NCBI RefSeq assembly: GCF_026427355.1
Contig: NZ_CP102664.1
Location: 992,001-1,056,000, forward strand
Reading direction: 5' to 3'
Source of the DNA: Sphingobium sp. JS3065
Lineage (GTDB): Bacteria; Pseudomonadota; Alphaproteobacteria; Sphingomonadales; Sphingomonadaceae
DNA length: 64,000 nucleotides
Shown: positions 7,925-16,339 of the stretch, piece by piece
How the letters are laid out: each line of letters starts with the position of its first letter
Numbering within the stretch: position 1 is the first letter of the stretch
Made by a program: the position numbers and the translations under genes
Notes under the pieces: model-generated
What the model saw: only the letters and a program-made list of their open reading frames with translations
Database searches by the model: none
Told to the model about the DNA's origin: nothing

Positions 7925-10900
7925 TAGCGGCCTCCCCGGCGCTTTCCCCGAAGCGCTCGAACAGGATCGGCAGCAGGACCAGCGTCAGCAAAGTGGAGGT
8001 AATGAGGCCGCCGATCACCACGATCGCGAGCGGCCGCTGGATCTCGGACCCCGGCCCGCTGGCGAACAGCAGGGGGACGAGGCCGAAGGCCGTGATGCCG
8101 GCAGTCATCAGCACCGGTCGCAGCCGACGCTGCGCGCCCAGGCGCACGGTCTCGGCCATACCCACCCCGTCGGCGCGCAACTGGCGGAAATAGGCCACCA
8201 GCACCAACCCATTGAGCACGGCGATGCCGAGCAGGGCGATGAACCCCACCGACGCCGGGACCGAGAGATACTCGCCCGACAGCCACAGCGAGATCAGCCC
8301 GCCGACCATCGCGAAGGGGATGTTGGAGAGGATCAGCAGCGCGGCGCGCAATGAGCGCAGCGCCGCCAGCAGGACGAGGAAGATCAACACCAGCGCTACG
8401 GGCACCACCATCATCAGCCGGGCCGATGCGCGCTGCTGGTTCTCGAACTGACCGCCCCAGACGATGCTGTAGCCTGCCGGTAGCCGTACCTTGGCGGTGA
8501 CCTGCGCCTTCGCCTCATCGACATAGCCGACCAGATCGCGGCCGGAGACGAAGGCCTGCACCAGCGCGAAGCGCGAGCCGTTCTCGTGATCGAGCTTCAC
8601 CGGTCCCTGCGTGCGCTCCACCCGCGCCATGTCGCTGACACGCGCCAGCGTGCCATCGGGCGTGCGCAATTGCAGGTCGGCGAAACGGGCCGGATCGCTC
8701 CGGATGCCGTCGTCACCGCGAATGACGATCGGAATGCGTTTCTGACCTTCGGCCACGACCCCGGACCGCACGCCCTCGACCTGTCCGCGCAGCGCGTCCT
8801 GGAGCTGGTCGACCGGCATCCCGAACCGCCCCGCTGCCGCGCGGTCGATGTCGAGTTGGAGATAGTCCACATTGTCGTTGGCGACCGTCAGGACCTCCGA
8901 TGAGCCGTGGATGCCGGACAGGATATGCTGGATCCGACCCGCGAGCTCGGCGAGCGTTGCGGTGTCAGGCCCGAAAATCTTGACCGCTAGATCGCCGCGC
9001 GCGCCGGTGAGCATCTCCGAGACGCGCATCTCGATCGGCTGGGTGAAACTCGATTGGATACCGGGCAGGCCGTCCAGCGCCTTGCGCATTTCCCGGACGA
9101 CGAAATCCTTGTCCCCGCGCCATTGCGAGCGCGGCTTCAACTGGACGAAGCTGTCGGTCTCGTTCGGTCCCATCGGATCGAGACCGATCTCGTCGGAGCC
9201 GACGCGGGCGATCACGTCCTCCACCTCCGGCACGGTGCGGAGCGCGCGCTGCACCGCCATGTCGCCGGCCACCGATTGGTCCAGGCTGATCGAGGGCAGC
9301 TTGGTAAGCTGCACGATCACCGAGCCTTCGTCCATCGTCGGCATGAAGGTCTTCCCGGCCGCGCCATAAGCGAGGCCCGCCAGCACCAGCCCGGTGGCGG
9401 AGAGACCATAGACCAGCTTCTTGTGCGCGAACGCCGCGTCGAGCAGCGCCTGGTAGCGTGGGCCGATCTGCCGCATGATCCATGGCTCACCATGATGGCC
9501 GCTCCTGAGGCTGAAGGAGGCAAGGACCGGCACCAGCGTCAGGGCGAGCAGCAGGGAGCCCGCGAGCGCGAAGACGATGGTGAGCGCGACGGGCGCGAAC
9601 AGCTTGCCCTCCAGCCCCTGCAGCGAAAGCAGGGGCAGGAACACGAGCGCGATGATGACGATGCCCGCCGACACCGGCACGATCACCTCGCTGGTTGCGC
9701 GGAATACGTGGTTGAGTCGGGGCGTGTCCTCGCCCTGGGCATGGCTCAGGCGCTCGACGACATTCTCGACCACCACCACCGCGCCGTCGACCAGCATCCC
9801 GATCGCGATGGCGAGCCCGCCGAGGCTCATGAGGTTCGCGGACAGCCCCATGCCGCGCATGAACAGGAAGGTGATGAGCGCGGCCATCGGCAGGGTCGCC
9901 GCGACGATCGTGGCCGCACGCCAGTCGCCGAGGAACAGGATCAGCAGCACGACGACCAGCACGGTCGCTTCCAGCAGCGCCTCCTCGACCGTGCCGACCG
10001 CGCGCCCGATCAGATCGGAGCGATCGTAGAAGACATGGATCTGCGTGCCTGCGGGCAAGCTGTGCTGAAGCCCGGCAAGCCGCGTCCGCACGCCATCGAC
10101 CACCGCCCGCGCATCCGCGCCGCGCAGCGCGATCACCAGGCCCTCCACCGCCTCGGCCTTGCCGCCGCGCGTCACCGCCCCATAGCGGGTGAGGCTGCCG
10201 GTGCCGACTGTGGCGACGTCGCCCAGGCGGACGATGCGGCCGTCCCGGCTGGCGATGACCAGCGTTTGCAGATCCTCCACGCTGCGGATCGCGCCCACGG
10301 CTCGGACGATCAGCGATTCCTCGCCATCGGTCAGGCGCCCCGCGCCGTCATTGCGATTGCCGCTTTCGATCGCGGTGCGCAGATCGGAGATCGAGAGCTT
10401 CGCGCTCGCCAGCGCCACCGGATCAGGCCGGACCTCGAAGGTACGAACATAGCCGCCCAGCGCGTTCACGTCCGCGACGCCGGGCACTGTGCGCAGCGCC
10501 GGGCGGATCGTCCAGTCGAGCAGTTCGCGTTTCTGCTGGAGAGACAGCGGCCCTTCGATCGTGAACATGTAGACGTCGGACAGGGGCGTCGAGATCGGCG
10601 CGAGACCGCCGGTCACGGCAGCAGGCAGATCGCCCGTCACGCCCGCCAGCCGTTCGGCGACCTGTTGGCGCGCCCAGTAGATGTCGGTGCCGTCGGTAAA
10701 GTCGATGGTTATGTCGGCGATGGCATATTTGGCGCTCGAGCGCAGGATCGCCTGGTTGGGAATGCCGAGCATCTCCGTCTCGATCGGCGTGATGACGCGG
10801 CTCTCGACCTCCTCCGGCGTCATGCCGGGGGCTTTGAGGATCAGCTTCACCTGGGTCTGCGCGATGTTGGGATAGGCATCGACCGGCAAGTTGACAAAAG

Positions 10901-10988
10901 CCCAGACCCCGAGCCCGGCCGTGGCGGCGGCAAGGATCAGGACGAGCAGACGATAGGACAGCGCGGTGGCGACAAGCGAACGCAGCAT
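7917..10988 (-). CDS. Heavy-metal efflux RND transporter, CusA/CzcA family
   Basis: The protein is 1023 residues, the full length of an HME-RND pump: inner-membrane helix 1, a periplasmic porter domain (VNLPVDAYPNIAQTQVKL), the central helices with GGLAIAIGMLVDGAVVVVEN in TM4 (the Asp/Glu proton-relay region typical of heavy-metal RND pumps), a second porter domain (VIVQLTKLPSISLDQS) and helices 8-12. It exports metal cations by proton antiport with the neighbouring adaptor and channel. Copper/silver (Cus) and cobalt/zinc/cadmium (Czc) types are hard to separate by eye; the copper-type receptor genes nearby favour copper. It starts 9 bases after the adaptor stop. Confidence 0.9.
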   Translation of the reverse strand: MLRSLVATALSYRLLVLILAAATAGLGVWAFVNLPVDAYPNIAQTQVKLILKAPGMTPEEVESRVITPIETEMLGIPNQAILRSSAKYAIADITIDFTDGTDIYWARQQVAERLAGVTGDLPAAVTGGLAPISTPLSDVYMFTIEGPLSLQQKRELLDWTIRPALRTVPGVADVNALGGYVRTFEVRPDPVALASAKLSISDLRTAIESGNRNDGAGRLTDGEESLIVRAVGAIRSVEDLQTLVIASRDGRIVRLGDVATVGTGSLTRYGAVTRGGKAEAVEGLVIALRGADARAVVDGVRTRLAGLQHSLPAGTQIHVFYDRSDLIGRAVGTVEEALLEATVLVVVLLILFLGDWRAATIVAATLPMAALITFLFMRGMGLSANLMSLGGLAIAIGMLVDGAVVVVENVVERLSHAQGEDTPRLNHVFRATSEVIVPVSAGIVIIALVFLPLLSLQGLEGKLFAPVALTIVFALAGSLLLALTLVPVLASFSLRSGHHGEPWIMRQIGPRYQALLDAAFAHKKLVYGLSATGLVLAGLAYGAAGKTFMPTMDEGSVIVQLTKLPSISLDQSVAGDMAVQRALRTVPEVEDVIARVGSDEIGLDPMGPNETDSFVQLKPRSQWRGDKDFVVREMRKALDGLPGIQSSFTQPIEMRVSEMLTGARGDLAVKIFGPDTATLAELAGRIQHILSGIHGSSEVLTVANDNVDYLQLDIDRAAAGRFGMPVDQLQDALRGQVEGVRSGVVAEGQKRIPIVIRGDDGIRSDPARFADLQLRTPDGTLARVSDMARVERTQGPVKLDHENGSRFALVQAFVSGRDLVGYVDEAKAQVTAKVRLPAGYSIVWGGQFENQQRASARLMMVVPVALVLIFLVLLAALRSLRAALLILSNIPFAMVGGLISLWLSGEYLSVPASVGFIALLGIAVLNGLVLVAYFRQLRADGVGMAETVRLGAQRRLRPVLMTAGITAFGLVPLLFASGPGSEIQRPLAIVVIGGLITSTLLTLVLLPILFERFGESAGEAANA

Positions 10989-10997
10989 CGGGAGAGC

Positions 10998-12110
10998 CTA
11001 TTGCGCGGTGGCGAGCGCCTTGAGCGCGCTCGTACCGGAAACCACCACCTGTTCACCGGGCCTGATCCCGGAGAGCAGCACCGTGCGGCCATCACTGCCG
11101 CTGCCGCCGGTCACGGCGCGCACGGCAAAGCCGCCGCGCGCGGTCACGAACACAACCGGCTTGCCGTCGATCATGGTGACCGCCGTATCGGGCACGCTGA
11201 CCGCGCCCGCCGGCGCCGGGCCGACGATGACGATGCTGGTTGCGCGCCCCGCGACAACACCGGGTCCGGCCGGAATCTCCGCCTTGAGGCCGGCCGAACG
11301 GGTCGCGGGATCGATGGCCGTTCCCACCGCGACGATCCGGCCGGTGAGGTTGGGAAGTAGCCGCACGCTCATGCCGGGGCGCACTTGCCCGATCAGCCGT
11401 TCGGGCAATTGGCCGACCACTTCATAGCGATCCGTCGCGTCGATCACATAGGGCGCGGTGGTGCCGTCCACCGGATTGCCGGTCTGGATGGAGGCGCTGG
11501 TGACGCGACCCGCGATAGGAGCCGTCAGCGTATAGGAGCCGCTGGCGCCATGACCGCCCACCATCGCCAGGATGCGCGACTTTTCCGAAACGTCGGCGCG
11601 AGCCTCGGCTGCGATGGCATTGGCTTCGTCAGCGCGCGCGCCTGCGATGATGCCTTCGCGGCTGAGCAGGGAGAGCCGCGCGGCATTGGCCTCGGCTACG
11701 CCACGCCGCGCGTTCGCGCGGCTGAGGTCCGCGCCGATCGTCAGCACGTCGCGGCTGGCGATGATCGCCAGCGGCTGGCCCCGCCGCACGCTGTCGCCCT
11801 CGACCACGAGAGTCCGCAACACGGTGCCGGGAAAGGTCGCGGCCACCGCCACCCGGGCGTTGGCGGGAGGCTCGATCATCGCGGGGATGGTGGCGAGCGC
11901 CGCATCCGCGGCTGCCGTCGCGGGCATAAGGCGGATACCCATCTGCGCGGCGCGGCGCGCATCCACCGCCAGGATCCCATCTGTCGGTTGGGCGTTGCTT
12001 GCCGGCGCGGAGTTGCCCGTCTCGACCGGTCGACTGGCGAACCACCACAGGCCTGATAGAATCAAGGCGATCGTCGCGGCGCCCGCAATGAGGGTGTATC
12101 GTCTGGACAT
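10998..12110 (-). CDS. RND efflux periplasmic adaptor subunit (CusB/CzcB-like)
   Basis: This 370-residue membrane-fusion protein has an N-terminal anchor (TLIAGAATIALILSGLWWFA), lipoyl/biotinyl-type halves around a helical hairpin (TVLRTLVVEGDSVRRGQPLAIIAS ... YTLTAPIAGRVTSASIQTGNPV), and a C-terminal beta-barrel and membrane-proximal domain (KPVVFVTARGGFAVRAVTGGSGSDG). It links the pump and the TolC-like channel. It is the first gene of the efflux operon. Just upstream lies a pho-box-like direct repeat with a candidate -10 box whose predicted transcript start falls almost on the ATG, so the mRNA may be leaderless. Confidence 0.88.
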   Translation of the reverse strand: MSRRYTLIAGAATIALILSGLWWFASRPVETGNSAPASNAQPTDGILAVDARRAAQMGIRLMPATAAADAALATIPAMIEPPANARVAVAATFPGTVLRTLVVEGDSVRRGQPLAIIASRDVLTIGADLSRANARRGVAEANAARLSLLSREGIIAGARADEANAIAAEARADVSEKSRILAMVGGHGASGSYTLTAPIAGRVTSASIQTGNPVDGTTAPYVIDATDRYEVVGQLPERLIGQVRPGMSVRLLPNLTGRIVAVGTAIDPATRSAGLKAEIPAGPGVVAGRATSIVIVGPAPAGAVSVPDTAVTMIDGKPVVFVTARGGFAVRAVTGGSGSDGRTVLLSGIRPGEQVVVSGTSALKALATAQ

Positions 12111-12115
12111 GCGCT

Positions 12116-12149
12116 CGGGCTAGGGAGCGTTCCTGACCGAACCCTGACG
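12116..12149 (-). promoter_or_regulatory. Response-regulator box and -10 upstream of the metal efflux operon (site A)
   Basis: On the minus strand, CGTCAGGGTTCGGTCAG (12133-12149) contains two GTCAG units 11 bases apart. Ten bases further downstream is TAGCCC, a plausible -10 element. This is the geometry of PhoB/OmpR-type class II activation. The same box with the same spacing to TAGCCC occurs upstream of the cytochrome gene, and a third copy precedes the VIT1/CCC1 gene. The -10 ends only 6 bases before the adaptor ATG. Confidence 0.62.
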
Positions 12150-12167
12150 GGATATGAGGATTGAAGA

Positions 12168-13184
12168 TCAGGTCGCGGGAAAACGCAGCACCAGTTCACG
12201 GTCGGCCGGATCGGTCTCAAGCGTGCCGCCATGGGCCGCCATGATCCGGTCGACGATAGCGAGGCCGAGGCCGGCGCCATCCTTGCTCGCATGGTCGGCG
12301 CGGCGGTGGCGTTGCACAAGGTCGCGCAACCTTTCGAGCGCCAGCCCAGGGCCCTCGTCCCGCACGCCCAATAGCGCGTGGGGGCCGGCGAAGACCTGGA
12401 TCGTGCCACCAGCCGGCGTCACGCGCGCGGCATTCTCGATCAGATTGCGCAGCGCTGCCGCAATCGCTTCGCGCCTGCCGTTCACGACCGCAGCCTGACC
12501 GCGGGTATCGAACGCGATCAGCTTGCCTTGTGCGATGATCCCCGGCGCCACGGCGCTGACGACCTCGCTCGCCACATCCGCGAGTGACACCTGTTCGGGA
12601 GCGGTCTGGGCGGCCTCCGCCGCGTCGATCTGCGCGAGCAGCATGAGTTGGTCGATCAGCCGGCGCATGGCCGCCACGTCTTCCTTGAGGCGCGCGGCGT
12701 CGTCATAGTCAAGCCGGTCGAGTTCGAGAGACAGGAGGGCGAGCGGCGTGCGCAACTCGTGCGCGACGTCGGCGGCGAACGCTTCCTGCCGCCGCGCGGC
12801 CTGATCGAGCCGCGCCAACAGATCGTTGACCGCATAGACGAAGGGTAGCGCCTCGGCGGGCATTTGCGACGCATCGATGCGGAACCCTCGTTCGTGGCCC
12901 TGTGCAGCCTCGATCCGGGCGGCGGCATCTTCCAGCGGTGCGAAGGCCTGGCGGATCACTCGGAGCACCATGATCGCGACGGGAACGAGCAGGACGACAA
13001 GCGGCAGAGCGACATGCTCAAGCATTTCCTTGATCGCGCGGATCATCGCCGCGCGTGCATCGAGATGTGTGAAGGTGACACTGTAGAAGAAGGCGACCGC
13101 CGCCAGCAGCAGAACGGTGCCCGCCACACCAATCAGGCCCAAACCGCGTTTGAGGCGCCGTGAGATGGAGCGCTGCACGGTCAT
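12168..13184 (-). CDS. Sensor histidine kinase
   Basis: This 338-residue kinase has two membrane segments (about 15-36 and 58-75) flanking a periplasmic part of only about 20 residues. A HAMP-like linker, a dimerisation/phosphoacceptor helix with AHELRTPL (His142) and an ATPase domain with an N-box (RNLIENAARVTP), G1 (VRDEGPGLA) and G2 (GAGLGLAIV) follow. The start overlaps the response-regulator stop by 4 bases. The short periplasmic loop leaves little room for a classic metal-binding sensor domain, so it may sense within the membrane. Likely the partner of the adjacent regulator, controlling metal efflux. Confidence 0.87.
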   Translation of the reverse strand: MTVQRSISRRLKRGLGLIGVAGTVLLLAAVAFFYSVTFTHLDARAAMIRAIKEMLEHVALPLVVLLVPVAIMVLRVIRQAFAPLEDAAARIEAAQGHERGFRIDASQMPAEALPFVYAVNDLLARLDQAARRQEAFAADVAHELRTPLALLSLELDRLDYDDAARLKEDVAAMRRLIDQLMLLAQIDAAEAAQTAPEQVSLADVASEVVSAVAPGIIAQGKLIAFDTRGQAAVVNGRREAIAAALRNLIENAARVTPAGGTIQVFAGPHALLGVRDEGPGLALERLRDLVQRHRRADHASKDGAGLGLAIVDRIMAAHGGTLETDPADRELVLRFPAT

Positions 13185-13858
13185 GCCTTCCCGTCCTTCA
13201 GCATATAGCCGACACCCCGAACGGTATGGAGCGCGCCGGCCACGCCCGTGTCTTCGAGCTTGCGGCGCAGACGCGAAATGGCGGCTTCGACCGCATTGGG
13301 GGTCACCGGATCGTTGAAGCTGTAGAGCGCGTTCTCGATCACTTCGCGATGGACCACCGTGCCGGCTCGCCGCATCAGCAGTTCCAGAAGGTCCGCCTCG
13401 CGGCGCGAAAGGTCGATCTCGCGATCGCCAATGCTGGCAGAGCGGCTTGCCGTGTCGAAACGCAGCATGCCGACTTCGATGACGGGCTGGGTTCGAACGC
13501 CAGGCCGGCGCAGCAGGGCGCGGATGCGCGCGGCGAGCTCGTCGATCTCGAAGGGTTTGACGATATAATCGTCTGCGCCGGAATCGAGACCGGTGACGCG
13601 ATCCTCCAGCGCCCCACGCGCGGTCTGGATGATGGCAGGCGGCATCTGCTGATATTTTCGGCGGCTCGCGAGCCAGTCGATCCCGTCGCCGTCGGGCAGG
13701 CCGAGGTCGAGTATGATGGCATCATAGCTCGCGCTGCCCATCGCAGCGTCGGCTTGTGCGAGATCATGGGCAACATCGCACACGAAGCCCCGGCGCTGAA
13801 GACCGTCGGCGATCAGTGCCGCCATTCGCTCATTATCTTCGACGATGAGAAGGCGCAT
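13181..13858 (-). CDS. OmpR/PhoB-family response regulator
   Basis: The 225-residue regulator has a receiver domain with acidic pocket (VEDNE), phosphoacceptor Asp51 (IILDLGLPDGDG) and Lys101 (DDYIVKPFE), followed by a winged-helix DNA-binding domain (about residues 125-225, VIENALYSFNDPVTPNAVEAAISRLRRKLE). This is the CusR/CzcR/QseB type. It precedes and overlaps its kinase. OmpR-family regulators bind direct repeats with an 11-base period; three such sites lie at 12133-12149, 14666-14682 and 15444-15460, so it is the obvious candidate to bind them. That link is inferred. Confidence 0.9.
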   Translation of the reverse strand: MRLLIVEDNERMAALIADGLQRRGFVCDVAHDLAQADAAMGSASYDAIILDLGLPDGDGIDWLASRRKYQQMPPAIIQTARGALEDRVTGLDSGADDYIVKPFEIDELAARIRALLRRPGVRTQPVIEVGMLRFDTASRSASIGDREIDLSRREADLLELLMRRAGTVVHREVIENALYSFNDPVTPNAVEAAISRLRRKLEDTGVAGALHTVRGVGYMLKDGKA

Positions 13859-13936
13859 GGGTTTAATGTAGACTTTCCACCAGGAACGAAAGGCAAGAAG
13901 GATTGAAGCTTTCTACCAGACCATCAACCGATGTTT

Positions 13937-14626
13937 TCAATCCCTTTCCTCGTGCGAACCGTGATGGGAATGGCGTTGCTGCGGCGCGAAGGCGGTCGGA
14001 TCCACCATGACAATGGCGATGATTGCCAGAACGATCGCTGCGGCACCAAGTAGAGCCGCAAACAAGCCTGGTCCCCGAGCCTCACGCACATTCGGATAGA
14101 GGCTGTTCTTCTTGCGGCCGCTGATCATCGCGCGAACAAGGTTTTCGCCGGTGAGCAGCGACATCAACAGCACGGCGCCGACATGAAGCCCGATCAAAGC
14201 AAGCAGGCTGTAGGCGAGGGTTTCATGAAGGTCTTTGTCCATGCCGCCTGCCGCAACGCTGCTGCCGCTCCAGATGACGATTCCGGTCAATCCGATCAGC
14301 GCCACGACTGCGATCGCGCCCAGTGGATTATGACCCACGGAACGTCGAGGATGGCCAGCTAGAAGGTCGCGTGCATGGGTGGCGATTGCTGTTGGCCGAA
14401 TGAAATTCACGAACCGGGCATGCTCGCCTCCGACGAAGCCCCAGATCAGACGGAACGCAAGCAAGGCAGCAGCAGACCATCCTGCGACCATATGCCACGA
14501 TGCGATCGGACTATCGTCGTCGGAAGAGAGAAACGCGATCGAGATCGCTAGGACCAGCAGCCAATGGAATAGCCGTAGCGGCGTGTCCCAAACCTTGAAT
14601 GTCCTTGTATATTCAGAATTTGTCAT
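13937..14626 (-). CDS. Cytochrome b/b561-type membrane protein
   Basis: This protein of about 229 residues has four to five membrane helices and histidines placed as in b-type cytochromes of the CybB/Ni-Fe hydrogenase family: LFHWLLV in helix 1, SWHMVAGW in helix 2, and DLHETLAYSLLALIGLHVG in the later helices. It would carry electrons within the inner membrane. I prefer the ATG at 14626 (AAGG 8 bases upstream); a GTG sits directly before it. The C-terminus is His-rich (QQRHSHHGSHEE), which could bind metal. Its promoter has the same regulator box as the metal efflux operon. Confidence 0.83.
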   Translation of the reverse strand: MTNSEYTRTFKVWDTPLRLFHWLLVLAISIAFLSSDDDSPIASWHMVAGWSAAALLAFRLIWGFVGGEHARFVNFIRPTAIATHARDLLAGHPRRSVGHNPLGAIAVVALIGLTGIVIWSGSSVAAGGMDKDLHETLAYSLLALIGLHVGAVLLMSLLTGENLVRAMISGRKKNSLYPNVREARGPGLFAALLGAAAIVLAIIAIVMVDPTAFAPQQRHSHHGSHEERD

Positions 14627-14637
14627 CACGTTCGCCT

Positions 14638-14682
14638 TTCCAGCTGGAAGGGCTACGGGTGTTCACTGACCGAATCCTGACG
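14638..14682 (-). promoter_or_regulatory. Response-regulator box upstream of cytochrome b gene (site B), plus 12-base palindrome
   Basis: On the minus strand CGTCAGGATTCGGTCAG (14666-14682) differs from site A at one base. It is followed after exactly 10 bases by the same TAGCCC -10-like hexamer (14650-14655). Between the hexamer and the start codon is a perfect palindrome, TTCCAGCTGGAA (14638-14649), which could be a second operator or part of the leader. The repeated spacing makes this a strong candidate regulated promoter. Confidence 0.62.
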
Positions 14683-14698
14683 ATGTGAGCAGCGTGGT

Positions 14699-15400
14699 TC
14701 AAACCACTGTTCCGAACAGCCTCCCGATGCCCGCGGTCGCAGCCAGGGCCAGCGCGCCCCAGAATGTGACCCGTAGGATTGATTTCATGGGGCGGGCGCC
14801 CCCGGCCCAGGCGCCAAGCGCGCCCAGCAGTGCGAGAAACAACAGGGTTGCCGCGACCTCGATTGCGACGAGGCTATCATGCGGAACGACGGCGACCAAC
14901 AACAGGGGCATGAGGGCGCCTGTGCTGAAAGTTGCGGCGGATGTGAGCGCGGCCTGGATAGGGCGGGCGGTCACGACTTCGGAAATGCCGAGTTCGTCGC
15001 GGGCATGCGCGGCCAGCGCATCCTTTGCCATTAGTTCGTCGGCTACCTGCCGGGCCAGTTCCTCATTCAGACCGCGTTTGACATAGATGTCCGCCAGTTC
15101 CTGATGCTCGAGCACCGGTTGAACGGCGAGTTCACCTCTTTCCCGGGCGAGGTCGGCATTCTCCGTGTCCGCCTGAGAGCTGACCGAGACATATTCGCCG
15201 GCGGCCATCGACATGGCGCCTGCCACCAGCGCCGCCATCCCTGCGACCAGGATATTGGCCTTGCCCGCGCCGGAGGCTGCGACGCCGACGATGAGGCTCG
15301 CGGTCGAAACGATCCCATCATTGGCTCCCAGCACTGCCGCGCGTAGCCAGCCGATGCGTGACACCGCATGGCGTTCGGGATGGGATCTTAGTCGGCTCAT
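14699..15400 (-). CDS. VIT1/CCC1-family iron/manganese transporter
   Basis: The 233-residue protein opens with the family signature GWLRAAVLGANDGIVSTASLIVGVAASG. It has AGAMSMAAGEYVSVSSQADTE, a cytoplasmic metal-binding helical region rich in Glu (about residues 85-135), and three further membrane helices. VIT1/CCC1 proteins export or store Fe2+ or Mn2+. Placement between a regulator box and the other metal genes suggests induction under metal stress. The ATG is followed by MSRLRSHPERH. Whether iron or manganese is moved cannot be read from the sequence. Confidence 0.87.
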   Translation of the reverse strand: MSRLRSHPERHAVSRIGWLRAAVLGANDGIVSTASLIVGVAASGAGKANILVAGMAALVAGAMSMAAGEYVSVSSQADTENADLARERGELAVQPVLEHQELADIYVKRGLNEELARQVADELMAKDALAAHARDELGISEVVTARPIQAALTSAATFSTGALMPLLLVAVVPHDSLVAIEVAATLLFLALLGALGAWAGGARPMKSILRVTFWGALALAATAGIGRLFGTVV

Positions 15401-15427
15401 GGTGTCCTTCGTAAAATGCCGTGAAAA

Positions 15428-15460
15428 AGTTCAACAGTCTTTCCTGACGAAACCCTGACG
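15428..15460 (-). promoter_or_regulatory. Response-regulator box upstream of VIT1/CCC1 gene (site C)
   Basis: On the minus strand CGTCAGGGTTTCGTCAG (15444-15460) again has two GTCAG units 11 bases apart. At the 10-base spacing used in sites A and B the hexamer is TGAACT (15428-15433), a poorer -10 match, so promoter strength or exact position may differ. About 43 bases separate the box from the ATG. Confidence 0.55.
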
Positions 15461-15593
15461 ATGATTGGTAGCCGGCATAGCTCAGCAATCCCTACTTGAA
15501 TCGGTCTACATTTGTCGCACCACGCTGAAATCGGCACTCGGTGAAGGGGCCGTCACGCTTGAATCCATAGAGATTGGAGAGACCCGGCCTAGT

Positions 15594-15845
15594 TCATGTG
15601 ATCATGGCCTCCTGCAGGCGGCTCATGAGAGGCAGCGCCAATTCCAGATCATCCGGTTCGACGGCTGCCTCCAATATGGTTTCGACGTGCATGACGGCTA
15701 TGTTCACAGCTTTGGCCTTCGCATGACCGCGGGGATCGATTTCGGAATCCGTCTTCTTGCGAAACTTCGGGGTGAAGAGACTGCAAAAATTACGTAACTC
15801 GCGATCGAATATGATCCAGCCCCCCGTTCGATACGGGTCGTCCAC
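15594..15845 (-). CDS. Small hypothetical protein
   Basis: An 83-residue frame starts at a GTG with AGGA about 10 bases upstream. The product (MDDPYRTGGWIIFDRELRNFCSL...) has the mixed composition of a soluble protein, with a helical C-terminal half (VNIAVMHVETILEAAVEPDDLELALPLMSRLQEAMIT). I do not recognise a family. An overlapping plus-strand frame (15465-15797) is less protein-like. It stands alone between the metal cluster and a gene-poor stretch. Confidence 0.42.
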   Translation of the reverse strand: MDDPYRTGGWIIFDRELRNFCSLFTPKFRKKTDSEIDPRGHAKAKAVNIAVMHVETILEAAVEPDDLELALPLMSRLQEAMIT

Positions 15846-16339
15846 GTAATGCGAGTCCTGAACTAATCGCGACAGCGCGTGCGATTATGGGTGAGGATGC
15901 GGCCTATCAGGCCGCTTTGATCGCTGCGGAACGTCGCGTATGAGTGAGAGGCGCGTTAGAGGGGCTTACAAGCCGCATCAGCTTCCAGCCCAGGAAATAG
16001 CGGAACGGGAGCCGAACTGGGCAAGGATAACTTGCACTGCGTCGCTCAATAACTGCGGCAATCCCCATTCGGATAACGGAAACCGAGCGTATATTGCGAG
16101 ATGAAGTGATACGGCCTTCCGCTCGAACATGATCGCCGTCGCTGGACAATGGAAGCCGTGGACCGAAAGGGAGGTCCACGAAATCGTAGCCCGATCACGG
16201 GAAAGGAATTATCTTTCCCGATTGCTGACCCACATGCTTGCCGTTTTTCGCTGGCGGATGATCGAACAAGATTGGCGGCGCCTCCTCTCGCTGCTTGCTC
16301 CGTCAAAGTGAGCGGTTTCGCGCGGGCATCGTCCCCAGT
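15846..16339. other. Gene-poor stretch, no supported gene
   Basis: About 490 bases with only short overlapping frames on both strands (60 to 90 codons) and no convincing ribosome site, domain or promoter. It may be decayed sequence separating the metal cluster from the envelope-stress genes. I see no terminal repeats that would define a mobile element. Confidence 0.5.

Noticed and set aside
9054..11360. Very long plus-strand open frame (768 codons) opposite the RND pump and adaptor genes
   Set aside because: Shadow of high-GC codon bias on the opposite strand. The translation is rich in Arg, His, Gln and Asp with no domain, while the minus strand encodes clear pump and adaptor proteins.
15471..15545. 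Sequence starting GCCGGCATAGCTCAGC, like the 5' end of a tRNA gene
   Set aside because: No matching acceptor stem, anticodon arm or T-loop consensus follows within tRNA length.
16046..16311. Short opposing frames near 16.0-16.3 kb that could be transposase debris
   Set aside because: No transposase motif, terminal repeat or target duplication could be found.
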